Below are positions 56,740 through 64,000 of a stretch of 64,000 nucleotides of DNA, piece after piece (within the stretch, counting starts at the first letter, position 1; each line of letters starts with the position of its first letter). The DNA lies in assembly GCF_019904135.1 (NCBI RefSeq), contig NZ_JAIOGQ010000006.1, positions 1-64,000 of the forward strand, read 5' to 3'. Under the pieces are notes generated by a model. That model was not told where the DNA came from and made no database searches. It worked only from the letters and a program-made list of their open reading frames with translations. The position numbers were made by a program, and so were the translations under genes. The stretch comes from Paenibacillus caui (GTDB taxonomy: Bacteria; Bacillota; Bacilli; Paenibacillales; Paenibacillaceae).

Positions 56740-57292
56740 CAGTCCATTTTCGTATAAAATGTTGAAGCAGTTTTTTTCTCGCCCTTGCCAAACGCTGGGT
56801 AAGGACAGGCTCAGTCACGTTTAGCTCCCGACAGATTTCTCGATACGACTTTCCCCCCACATAAAATAGGAGCAAAACCGTTCGATATTCAGATTTTAAC
56901 TCGTCCATTGCCTGATATAGAAGTTCATCTCTTTCTCTGGATTCGACTTCGTTTGCCACACTCAATTCATCGAAGGCCGCATAACTTATATGACCGTAAG
57001 GTTCGGCAAAAATCTGACGGTCCCTTTTTATTTTTCTTAAATAATCCAAGGCGGTATTGCGAGTCAGTTGTTTGATCCAGGCGGGGATGTTATCGTCGGA
57101 TTGCATTTTGGGACCCTTGGTTATAGCTTTCATGAAAGCATCCTGGATAATATCCTCCGTAAGCGCATGGTCACGAACTATAAAATACGTATCCCGGTAA
57201 ATGAAATGGTAAAAGGAACGGTAGACCAACTCTTGAATTGTGGCATCAAGGTCGTCCGGTGGACTTCGTAGAAAATAAAACCATTGTTCCAT
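56726..57292 (-). CDS. ECF-type RNA polymerase sigma factor
   Basis: This 188-residue sigma factor has a region 2 (YFIVRDHALTEDIIQDAFMK) and a region 4 helix-turn-helix (LLFYVGGKSYREICRELNVT, then VLTQRLARARKKLLQ). GGGGGAG precedes the ATG on the minus strand. ECF factors are usually held by an anti-sigma encoded next to them, and here only a 30-codon remnant follows. If so, the factor may be unregulated. Its regulon is unknown. The divergent matrixin gene is one candidate. Confidence 0.88.
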   Translation of the reverse strand: MEQWFYFLRSPPDDLDATIQELVYRSFYHFIYRDTYFIVRDHALTEDIIQDAFMKAITKGPKMQSDDNIPAWIKQLTRNTALDYLRKIKRDRQIFAEPYGHISYAAFDELSVANEVESRERDELLYQAMDELKSEYRTVLLLFYVGGKSYREICRELNVTEPVLTQRLARARKKLLQHFIRKWTDEDE

Positions 57293-57681
57293 AATACTCC
57301 CCCGAATATTTAATAGGAGCCGGAAAGAGTTTTCTCGGCATCAACCTTACTCTAAGTATATACCAACGTTGGAAATATGAGGAATTATTTAAAAAGGTCT
57401 CAAACAGATGAAATTTCATCGGAGTTGATGGGCATATCAGTCGTTAGAAAGTGGAGAGTGTAAACGTTTAATAAGTATACACCTAGATTAGGAAGTGCAG
57501 ACATCCCGACAAGTTCGAAAGGAGGTAGGCGCTTTCATCATTTTGTAAGACAGACAACCTCCCTGAAACATTCCGACATCATCGAACGTTAGGGATGAAA
57601 ACGAGTGTTTTGGGAAGGGAAACGGGTCGTTTAAGGTTTGATTTACAATAGTATTCTGCCAACGAACAGGAGGGAAGATCG
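57293..57681. other. Divergent intergenic region with cre-like site
   Basis: Separates the sigma factor from the matrixin gene. TGTAAACGTTTAAT at 57459-57472 matches the cre consensus except at one position. No gene was seen. Confidence 0.4.
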
Positions 57682-58239
57682 ATGTTGAAAAAAGCAAAGG
57701 TTTTACACGCCCTAGTTTTCGTCTCGGTGTTTTTCTTTACTTTTGGGTCATATGCGTTTGCCTATAATAATGCAGATAATATGTGCGGGACATGGAGTTC
57801 ACCAGGAAGCATCGACTACAGATTTATTACAGATACGCCGAGCGATTATAGGACCATCTTTGGAACCGCGGTCGTAGGATGGAACAATACTCCAACCAAA
57901 ATCAATTTGTATCATGACTACTCCGAGAAATCATTTAATCTTTTTGGAATTTACAACGAGGAAGGTTCCAATATGGGGCGCGCGTTCCTGTATTGCACCA
58001 TCTTTACTTCCAAAGCCAATAACGGAACAGCGGGCTTAAATAATTTGTGGTTTTATAATTACTCGGGTTCCTTAAACAAGACTAATCTGCAAATCAATAC
58101 AGCATTACATGAAATCGGTCACTTTATTGGTTTAGGTCACTCGACTGTCTCACCTACTGTAATGTGGGCAACCGGGCTGTACACGGATACAGTACCTTTG
58201 CAAGATGATATTAATGGCGTCAATGCGCTATATCCTTAA
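57682..58239 (+). CDS. Secreted matrixin-family zinc metalloprotease
   Basis: This 185-residue exported protease has a signal peptide (hydrophobic residues about 8-27, ending FAYN) and a catalytic domain with the zinc motif HEIGHFIGLGH (His143, Glu144, His147, His153). A Met-turn follows at Met161 (TVMWATGLY), and the C-terminus is DDINGVNALYP. All catalytic residues are present. AGGAGGGAAG precedes the ATG. The next gene, 21 bases downstream, encodes a membrane-anchored exported protein that could be its partner or substrate. Confidence 0.9.
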   Translation: MLKKAKVLHALVFVSVFFFTFGSYAFAYNNADNMCGTWSSPGSIDYRFITDTPSDYRTIFGTAVVGWNNTPTKINLYHDYSEKSFNLFGIYNEEGSNMGRAFLYCTIFTSKANNGTAGLNNLWFYNYSGSLNKTNLQINTALHEIGHFIGLGHSTVSPTVMWATGLYTDTVPLQDDINGVNALYP

Positions 58240-58259
58240 AATAAAGGGGGGAAACTTTC

Positions 58260-58844
58260 ATGCAGGCTAAAGCGATTAAAAGCATCGGTTTGACGGCATT
58301 AGCGGCGGTTCTGCTAGCAACGCTGGCTTATACAGGATTCAAGCAACTAAACCGTTCACATGGAGAAACAAGAAATGCGACGGCAGTTACGATTGATGCT
58401 GCTTTGGATACTTCTCCAGTGGTCGTTATCGGAAAAGTTATAAATGGGGAAGGCAAGCCCCGGAATCTAAGAAGGGATTCCGTAGATCCAACCAAAGAGG
58501 ACCAAAGTGTCAGTGTCCCTGGTACAGATTATGTTGTGAAAGTAAGCAAAGTTTTAAAAGGTGATTTAAAGCCTAACAGTAACATCAATGTTGCAGTTCC
58601 TGGTGGTAGCTATAAAGGAGAGACATCTAGCTTACGCGCTACCCTGGTTCAAGGGGAAGAATATGTGTTTGCGTTAGCGAAATCTCCTTCCGGCCCAACA
58701 AGTTATTATGGCATGATCGAACCGTATATTTTCCAGTTAAAAAACAATAAAGTCGTAGCCATCATCAATGACAATAAGATAAAGTCTGCATTTAAGGAAA
58801 CGAATATTTCTGAAGCGGAACTGATCAACAAATTGACGAAATGA
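58260..58844 (+). CDS. Membrane-anchored exported protein of unknown function
   Basis: This 194-residue protein has an N-terminal signal anchor (about residues 8-27, LTALAAVLLATLAYTGF) followed by an extracytoplasmic beta-rich domain (SPVVVIGKVINGEG, VSVPGTDYVVKVSKVLKGDL, VQGEEYVFALAK). No family is recognised with confidence. It follows the matrixin by 21 bases with GGGGGGAAA upstream and ends before a terminator, so the two form an operon. Confidence 0.75.
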   Translation: MQAKAIKSIGLTALAAVLLATLAYTGFKQLNRSHGETRNATAVTIDAALDTSPVVVIGKVINGEGKPRNLRRDSVDPTKEDQSVSVPGTDYVVKVSKVLKGDLKPNSNINVAVPGGSYKGETSSLRATLVQGEEYVFALAKSPSGPTSYYGMIEPYIFQLKNNKVVAIINDNKIKSAFKETNISEAELINKLTK

Positions 58845-58860
58845 GCCCTTGTTTATCCTG

Positions 58861-58890
58861 AAAGCAGCTACTTCGGTATGCTGCTTTTTT
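58861..58890 (+). terminator. Rho-independent terminator of the matrixin operon
   Basis: AAAGCAGC pairs with GCTGCTTT around an 11-base loop, followed by a T run. Confidence 0.85.
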
Positions 58891-58974
58891 GGTACGCCAC
58901 GCATGTCGATTAGCTAGGTTCCGACCCGGGAACAAGAACATCATCAGGCATAAGTTATGGGATGAGTCTGGTCA

Positions 58975-59310
58975 ATGAATGAGATGGTGGAGGAGCTGAA
59001 CCCGAAGATACAAGGATGGAAGAACTACTACAAACTAGACTCCTTCGCTGATAAATTCCTGAACAAAATCGATTGGTACATTCGAAAGCGCCTCACCTTG
59101 TTCTGGAACAAGAAACGCAATCGACGTAACAAATACAGCAAGTCTAGGCAAGCGACCGTGGCGGCACAGCTTGCAGGACTTAAGAAGCTCGCCAATTAAG
59201 GAAAGTACCGTAACGCTGAAGGAAGAAGAACATCGGAAAGCCGGATGAGGGAAAACTCCCTCCGGTTTGATGAAGGGGGAGCTGGAAAAGTAAAAGGAGG
59301 ACAATCGCCC
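58975..59310 (+). mobile_element. Group II intron 3' remnant with reverse-transcriptase tail
   Basis: A frame at 58975-59199 reads LNPKIQGWKNYYKLDSFADK then WYIRKRLTLFWNKKRNRRNK, the C-terminal maturase part of group II intron reverse transcriptases. After its stop, AAAGCCGGATGAGGGAAAAC and CTCCCTCCGGTTTGATGAAG form the hairpin found just downstream of the intron ORF near domain V. The rest of the element (RT domains, intron 5' part) is absent, so it is immobile. Confidence 0.7.
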
Positions 59311-59430
59311 TCCAATGAAATTTCAGTTCTCTACTCTACGATCTTATTTTAAAAATAGGCTGATTATTCGGGTGAGTTGTTATATAGTGGTTAAGGAACT
59401 TACATTTCGATATAAAGAAGGTACTCATTC

Positions 59431-60783
59431 TTGAAGTTATTTGTACGCGAGAGGCAGTTTTACAAAACATTCTTTAGTCTGACACTGATTATCGGGCTGC
59501 AAAATATGATTTCGTTCGGGGTCAACCTGTCGGACAATGTGATGCTAGGCGGTTACAGCGAAGCGGCGCTATCGGGCGTGGCGCTTGCCAACCAGATTCA
59601 ATTTTTGCTGCAAATGCTTGTCATGGGCGCAGGCGAAGGTGTGGTGATTCTGGCTTCACGGTCCTGGGGGGCGAAGGATACGCTGCTGATCCGGAAAGTG
59701 GCCGGCATCGGGATGCGGATTGCCCTTTTCCTCAGTCTTGTGCTGTGGGTTATCGTGTTTTTCTTCCCTCACGGTTCGCTGTCCCTGTTCACCAGTGATG
59801 AAAGCGTCCTTTCCGAAGGCGTGAAATATGTGCGGATCATCTGTTTCTCATACGTCTTTTTTGCGGTGACCAATATTCTGCTCGCTTCCTTGCGAAGCGT
59901 TGAAACCGTTAGGATCGGATTTATGGTTTCACTCTCAACCTTGATGATCAACCTGTGTTTGAATTATGTATTGATCTACGGCAAGCTGGGATTCCCGGCG
60001 CTTGGCGTACGAGGCTCGGCCATCGCGACCCTTATCGCCAGAATTATAGAGTGCCTCATCGTTGTCACGTTCATCAAAGGTTTCGATGCCAAAATCCGCT
60101 TGAAGCTGCGGGATTTTCTGAATATGGACAGGGAGCTGCTCAAGCAATACATTAAGGTGGGTTCGCCTATTTTGATGTCCAACACGGTTTGGGGATTTGC
60201 CATGGGGGCACAGACGGCGATCCTGGGCCACATGGGGGCGGCTTCCATCGCTGCGAACAGCATTGCCACGACGATCTTTCAAATCGCAACGGTAATCGCC
60301 TATGCTTCAGCAAGTGCAACATCCGTCGTTATTGGCAAAACGATCGGCGAAGGCCGAATGGAGAGGATCAAGCCCTACGCCAAAACGCTGCAGATGCTGT
60401 ATCTCATCATCGGCCTTTGCACGGGGATCGTTTTATTCGCCGGCAAAGGATTTGTGCTGAACTTTTATACGATCACGGATGATGCGAAAGCTCTAGCCCT
60501 TCAGTTCATGACGGTTTTGTCCGTCACAGTGGTCGGAACCGCCTATCAGATGCCGGCGCTAACGGGAATGGTCAGAAGCGGCGGGGATACGAGGTTCGTG
60601 CTGTATAATGACTTTATTTTTATGTGGCTCGTTGTTCTGCCGTCTTCCGCCCTGTGCGCATTCGTATGGAACCTGCCTCCGCTCGTTATATTTATTTGCC
60701 TTAAATCGGACCAGATTCTCAAGTGCTTTGTAGCGCTTGTCAAAGTAAACCGGTACAGATGGATCAGGATGTTCGGTTCATGA
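59431..60783 (+). CDS. MATE-family efflux transporter
   Basis: This 450-residue membrane protein has about twelve transmembrane helices and the MATE pattern of two six-helix halves (MISFGVNLSDNVMLGGYSEA, GAGEGVVILASRSWGAKDTL, GHMGAASIAANSIATTIFQI). It likely exports drugs or metabolites in exchange for sodium or protons. The start is TTG 59431 with AGAAGG upstream. It lies tail-to-tail with the DsrE-like gene, 3 bases apart. Confidence 0.92.
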   Translation: MKLFVRERQFYKTFFSLTLIIGLQNMISFGVNLSDNVMLGGYSEAALSGVALANQIQFLLQMLVMGAGEGVVILASRSWGAKDTLLIRKVAGIGMRIALFLSLVLWVIVFFFPHGSLSLFTSDESVLSEGVKYVRIICFSYVFFAVTNILLASLRSVETVRIGFMVSLSTLMINLCLNYVLIYGKLGFPALGVRGSAIATLIARIIECLIVVTFIKGFDAKIRLKLRDFLNMDRELLKQYIKVGSPILMSNTVWGFAMGAQTAILGHMGAASIAANSIATTIFQIATVIAYASASATSVVIGKTIGEGRMERIKPYAKTLQMLYLIIGLCTGIVLFAGKGFVLNFYTITDDAKALALQFMTVLSVTVVGTAYQMPALTGMVRSGGDTRFVLYNDFIFMWLVVLPSSALCAFVWNLPPLVIFICLKSDQILKCFVALVKVNRYRWIRMFGS

Positions 60784-60786
60784 CCC

Positions 60787-61125
60787 TCAGCCTACCGTCA
60801 TCACTTCGTATTCCGCCGAAAGCTCGATAAAGCGCTTCATGGTGGAAATTTCTCCGGCTTCCAGCTTATCCGCTATGCCGTAATAATCCACGCACGTTTT
60901 GCAGGCCAGAACGGGAACGCCCTTATGCTGCAGCTCCTTTAAATGAAGGGAGGCGAGCGACATGTCCGTTAGAGCCAGAACTCCCCGATTCACGCAAAAT
61001 ACGGCTGCGGGCAAGCCTTCCTCCTGTTTGATTAGCGAGAAAAAGGATTCGAGGATCGTCTTGCCAAGCTCCTCGTCACCATGTCCCCAGCTGTCCGTAG
61101 TCAATAGGATCACTTTGTTTTTCAT
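60787..61125 (-). CDS. DsrE-family protein, YedF-like
   Basis: This 112-residue single-domain DsrE/YedF-type protein begins KVILLTTDSWGHGDEELGKT and contains VLACKTCVDYYGIADKLEAG, where the cysteines fit the family's sulfur- or selenium-handling site. The TusA-like N-terminal domain often fused to YedF is absent. AAGGAGG precedes the ATG on the minus strand. A sulfur-relay role is inferred from the family. Confidence 0.88.
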   Translation of the reverse strand: MKNKVILLTTDSWGHGDEELGKTILESFFSLIKQEEGLPAAVFCVNRGVLALTDMSLASLHLKELQHKGVPVLACKTCVDYYGIADKLEAGEISTMKRFIELSAEYEVMTVG

Positions 61126-61182
61126 TCGAAAGAACCTCCTTGAAATGTTGAAAATAAAATTCGTGAATCCGGCGTAAAGTCG

Positions 61183-61472
61183 TTAATCTTCGAGCAGCCC
61201 CAGCTCCTGCGCTGCCATCCGCGGCCCGCGCCCTGTATTCAAGCACGGCTTGAAGAATCGAGATCTCGACAATGCTTGTGAGCTGCTGCTCCCTTGCTGT
61301 CTGGGGCTTTAGCAGCTCCAGCAGCCGGAGAGCTTCGGCTTCCTTGCGCAGTCTCGCGTTTGCCCCCGGGCTTGATCGAATCGGTAAGCCTGTCCCGCGG
61401 GGCCAGATGCTCTTTGAGAACGGGAAGGGTGATCTTTGTTTTTAGGATTAGGGAATCAGTTGTAAGATTCAT
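61183..61472 (-). pseudogene. LuxR/MalT-type regulator remnant
   Basis: From ATG 61472 with GAGAGGAAA upstream, the translation begins MNLTTDSLILKTKITLPVLK and EHLAPRDRLTDSI, the typical N-terminus of large LuxR-family (MalT-like) ATPases. Right after it another frame reads PGANARLRKEAEALRLLELL and REQQLTSIVEISILQAVLEY, and a third frame gives MAAQELGLLED to a stop at 61183. The ATPase core and the LuxR helix-turn-helix are gone, so this is an internally deleted, frameshifted remnant. Confidence 0.55.
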
Positions 61473-61918
61473 AGTTTCCTCTCGAAATACGACAATAACT
61501 GTCATTTGGTCTGACCGGATTTTTGTGCTAGCAGAATGAACCAAGACTTAGGCGAAAGTTTGACTTGTAAGCCCTATGTTTCGGAATATTGATCGACTTT
61601 CCTGGTTCCTTCTATATAATTATATGAAAAAAATAGTAAAAAGTTAACGCTTGCGAATTGTCAGATTCATAGTCGTACGGAAAAATACAATTGTTCGGGA
61701 AGTCCCAAACTTGAGCTTGATAAACATAAGCATGCTGCCTATTTTTCCTGTATTTGGTGTTTTTGTCTACCGCCAAGTGGTTAATCATCCAGTCCGGGCA
61801 GGCGTAAATCACGTAATTATAAGCGAATATCCAATATTGCTTGACGATCCTGTTGGAATCTAAAGGATGTAACATCCGCTTCAGAATTATCCGGCAGAGA
61901 GGAAGGAGGATAACGAAG
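61473..61918. other. Intergenic stretch upstream of the collagen-like gene
   Basis: AT-rich. It has overlapping open frames on both strands (minus 61612-61950, plus 61651-61863) but no ribosome site or recognisable family, so I do not call a gene. Confidence 0.4.
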
Positions 61919-62721
61919 ATGAAGAAATCAGGATATGCAAAGGTTGGCAAACGGGCAGCCCGGACCCGAAAAATTCGTCTTGCAAGGAAGAGGCACTTCC
62001 GAAAAACAGCCCGTTATAAATACAAATACCCCGCCCCCTGGATGCTGCGCAACATCAGGAGGCGAAGAAAGCGCCACGGAGAGAGACCGGGTTGCAAACC
62101 GCTAGCCTTCACTCACTATCGAACAATAGTCGGGCCTTCCGGACCGCGAGGCTTGCAAGGCCTTCAAGGAATTCGGGGTCCTTCAGGATTGCCGGGCCCG
62201 GCAGGACCACAGGGCCATCCAGGACGACAAGGACGACAAGGACCACAAGGACCACAAGGACCGGCAGGGGCTCAGGGGCAGCAAGGCCCCTCGGGCCCCC
62301 GGGCTTGCAAGGTCCTGCCGGGGCTCCAGGCTCCCCAGGCCCGGCAGGACCTGAGGGGGTGCCGGGCCCTCCAGGGCCAATAGGCCCGCAAGGGCAGCCC
62401 GGTGATATAATCCTCGGCGTTTCAATCACTCCGACCGTAAACAGGTATTTATATATTCCACCCGCCAACATCGACTTGGCTTTTCCCGCCTCTATACCCG
62501 CAACCGAATTTTCAGATGATAGCGGAGCGGCCGTGCCCTTCTTTCAAGGACTTGGCCTAGGCAGCTGCAGCGACCTGTACATCAACGGAATCTTGCAGCC
62601 GGGCGGAATATACAGCGTCTGTCCCCAGGCTCTGAATTTGAATCCGGTAGGCGGCGTCATTAACGCAGGAAAACCTGTAATTCTAAAAATTGTTGAAATA
62701 ACGGCTCAGATACTTCCTTAA
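61919..62721 (+). pseudogene. Collagen-like protein with DUF4183 C-terminus, frameshifted in a C run
   Basis: ATG 61919 with GGAAGGAGG upstream begins a very basic N-terminus ([20 protein letters not shown]), then Gly-X-Y collagen repeats ([20 protein letters not shown] and on). At 62296-62300 a run of five C residues occurs where six would keep the Gly-X-Y frame. The repeat resumes in the other frame ([16 protein letters not shown]) and is followed by a DUF4183-type domain ([28 protein letters not shown]) to 62721. With one more C it is a single protein of about 267 residues. Such proteins occur on Bacillales spores or cell surfaces. Confidence 0.75.
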
Positions 62722-62804
62722 AAATGGTAATTTCCATCAAGGGAAAGGGCCTTCCATATTCAGCGTCTTCGGCATCTCATGAAGTATGGAAGGGAGGTGC
62801 AAAC

Positions 62805-63089
62805 ATGCCTATCGTTCAACCATTTTTAAATAGCGTACGGTTTTCTTCAACGGCCTCAGCCGGAACGGGGACGGGCGCAACATTCGCCATAGCCGCAACG
62901 GCGTTTACGAATGATGCCGGGGTGGCAGCTACCGCTTTTCCGGCGGCCTTTTCCTTTTACAATCTTTATCTGAACGGCATTCTTCAAACGGCCGATACTT
63001 CAAGCGTAACGACCACTTCCATTACCATTCCGGGCGGAGACGTGCTTAGCGGCGGATCTCCGGTAGTCGTGGAATTTGTCGTAACTTAA
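62805..63089 (+). CDS. DUF4183 domain protein
   Basis: This 94-residue protein is made almost only of a DUF4183 module (FYNLYLNGILQTADTSSVT, SITIPGGDVLSGGSPVVVEF). The same module ends the collagen-like protein just upstream. The start at ATG 62805 follows GGGAGGTG; an in-frame ATG at 62724 is upstream without a site. Small DUF4183 proteins are typical of Bacillales spore or surface layers. The pair probably forms a surface assembly. Confidence 0.82.
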   Translation: MPIVQPFLNSVRFSSTASAGTGTGATFAIAATAFTNDAGVAATAFPAAFSFYNLYLNGILQTADTSSVTTTSITIPGGDVLSGGSPVVVEFVVT

Positions 63090-63175
63090 CGGAAAAATTT
63101 TGGCAATTCCGCAAAGTTCGACTTAGACGTTTTGCTAAGCAGCAGTCAAGTTTCTCGGGACATGCCAGAACTGCC

Positions 63176-63212
63176 AAAAACGGATACCTCCCTTCAGGGG
63201 TATCCGTTTTTT
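63176..63212 (+). terminator. Rho-independent terminator of the collagen-like/DUF4183 unit
   Basis: AAAAACGGATACC pairs with GGTATCCGTTTTT around a 10-base loop, with further T residues after it. Confidence 0.9.
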
Positions 63213-63504
63213 GTGCGAGGACGGCTTTGCCTTTTTTTTCATGCTTGCTTTACGTTGCATTTATTTTCAGGTATTTAGTACTATGGAAAAATATGTAAAG
63301 AAATATTATACTTTGGTAGGCCAAACGATGCAGGATGGTACGTTTGATTGACCGGAATATAGGAATTTGGATTCTAAAATCGAATGTAAGCGCTTTTTGT
63401 AAAAGGTGAGTCTTGTTATCAATTTCCTTTTTATGTATGATCCAGTTAAACCTAGTACACAGGGCCGAAAATTCGGTACTGCAAAGAGAGAATAGGGTGG
63501 TGAG

Positions 63505-64000
63505 ATGAAAACCAAGTCAGCCCTGGAATACAGGACATGGTTATTTGCCCGTTACGGTTCGCTGTCCCTAATATCGCTTGTTTATTTAGTTGATCGTTCG
63601 AACACTTCCCTTATTACCAGGCTGGCCGTCATTGCCTTGCTTGTCCTATCCGTCAACGTAGCTGTCAGAATTTATCAGCATTGCCGCACGAGTCCGTTTG
63701 CCTTGAGGTTTGCCGTCATCATGGAGATGATCGGTGTTGTTTTGCTGCTGCTTCCGACAGGGGGAATGGACAGTCCCTTCAAGTGGTACGCGCTCAACCC
63801 ACTGATGGTTGCCTCGGAACTTCTGTCCTCGTTATTTGCCTGGAGTCTTCTTGTCAGTTATATCGGTATTATTGGCATCATTTTTTATATTTTTTTCAAT
63901 TTTGCGCCTGAAAATTTTCCTGCCTTCGCAGCAGAGAATACGGGGCTTATCGCCGCACTGGTCGTAACCGTTGTCGCCATGCAGATGATCGGCCGGATGA
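63505..64000 (+). CDS. Sensor histidine kinase, N-terminal membrane part (cut by window edge)
   Basis: A frame open to the window end starts at ATG 63505 (AGGGTGG upstream). It encodes a multi-helix membrane region: LFARYGSLSLISLVYLVD, LAVIALLVLSVNVAVRIY, then LLLPTGGMDSPFKWYALNPL. The GGMxSPFxWYALNP motif is characteristic of the membrane sensor part of Paenibacillus and clostridial histidine kinases. The kinase domains lie beyond the window. A near-cre sequence (TGTAAGCGCTTTTT, about 63387-63400) lies about 105 bases upstream. Confidence 0.75.
   Translation, partial: MKTKSALEYRTWLFARYGSLSLISLVYLVDRSNTSLITRLAVIALLVLSVNVAVRIYQHCRTSPFALRFAVIMEMIGVVLLLLPTGGMDSPFKWYALNPLMVASELLSSLFAWSLLVSYIGIIGIIFYIFFNFAPENFPAFAAENTGLIAALVVTVVAMQMIGRM

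Noticed and set aside
61612..61950. Minus-strand 112-codon frame and plus-strand 61651-61863 frame
   Set aside because: AT-rich, no ribosome site, no family similarity that I can see, and overlapping each other.

Overview
The window looks like a chromosomal segment of a Paenibacillus-type Firmicute. The signs are strong AGGAGG ribosome sites, sigma-A promoters, cre, Fur and CIRCE operators, YesM/YesN signalling beside LplB/YtcP-type sugar permeases, a bacillithiol enzyme (BshB2), SbcDC, and collagen-like/DUF4183 surface proteins. No rRNA or tRNA gene was recognised.

Layout. 1-3.7 kb is a decayed run of small genes of the kinds used as toxin-immunity proteins (SUFU, SMI1/KNR4, ankyrin-DUF4274, NADAR), several of them broken. 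3.7-11.7 kb holds a soluble PAS chemoreceptor, a Fic remnant, a secreted phytase-like protein, a cytochrome P450 with a TetR regulator, a diguanylate cyclase and a DMT exporter. 12.0-21.9 kb is a type I-C CRISPR-Cas locus (cas3-cas5c-cas8c-cas7c-cas4-cas1-cas2) with a 24-repeat array whose far end abuts a truncated gene. 22-27.4 kb carries decayed metabolic genes and sbcDC. 27.8-36 kb is a two-component system with an oligosaccharide ABC importer and a Gfo/Idh oxidoreductase. 37-40.4 kb is a Fur-type siderophore importer. 41-43 kb is an ACT-PFL pair. 43.4-50 kb is a LysR-regulated monooxygenase/amidohydrolase/flavin oxidase cluster resembling the Bacillus ytm-ytn sulfur operon, apparently without its transporter. 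50-54.4 kb is 5-oxoprolinase pxpBCA followed by yojF-bshB2. 54.5-56.6 kb is CIRCE-controlled htpG. 56.6-64 kb has an ECF sigma factor, a matrixin protease, a group II intron remnant, a MATE exporter, a LuxR remnant, a frameshifted collagen-like gene and the start of a sensor kinase.

The most interesting signal is in the CRISPR locus. A degenerate antisense repeat lies between cas3 and cas5c, with a candidate promoter on one side and a terminator-like hairpin on the other. This is the layout expected of a crRNA-like regulatory RNA (CreR or CreA type). The adaptation genes cas4 and cas1 both carry frameshifts, and the leader-proximal repeat has a base change that its neighbours lack. Interference genes are intact while spacer acquisition appears to have stopped.

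Throughout the window an unusual number of genes are broken. Some breaks are single-base losses in C runs, which could be sequencing error. Others (a deletion in cas4, a 7-bp tandem duplication in the DUF326 gene, internal deletions) look genuine.
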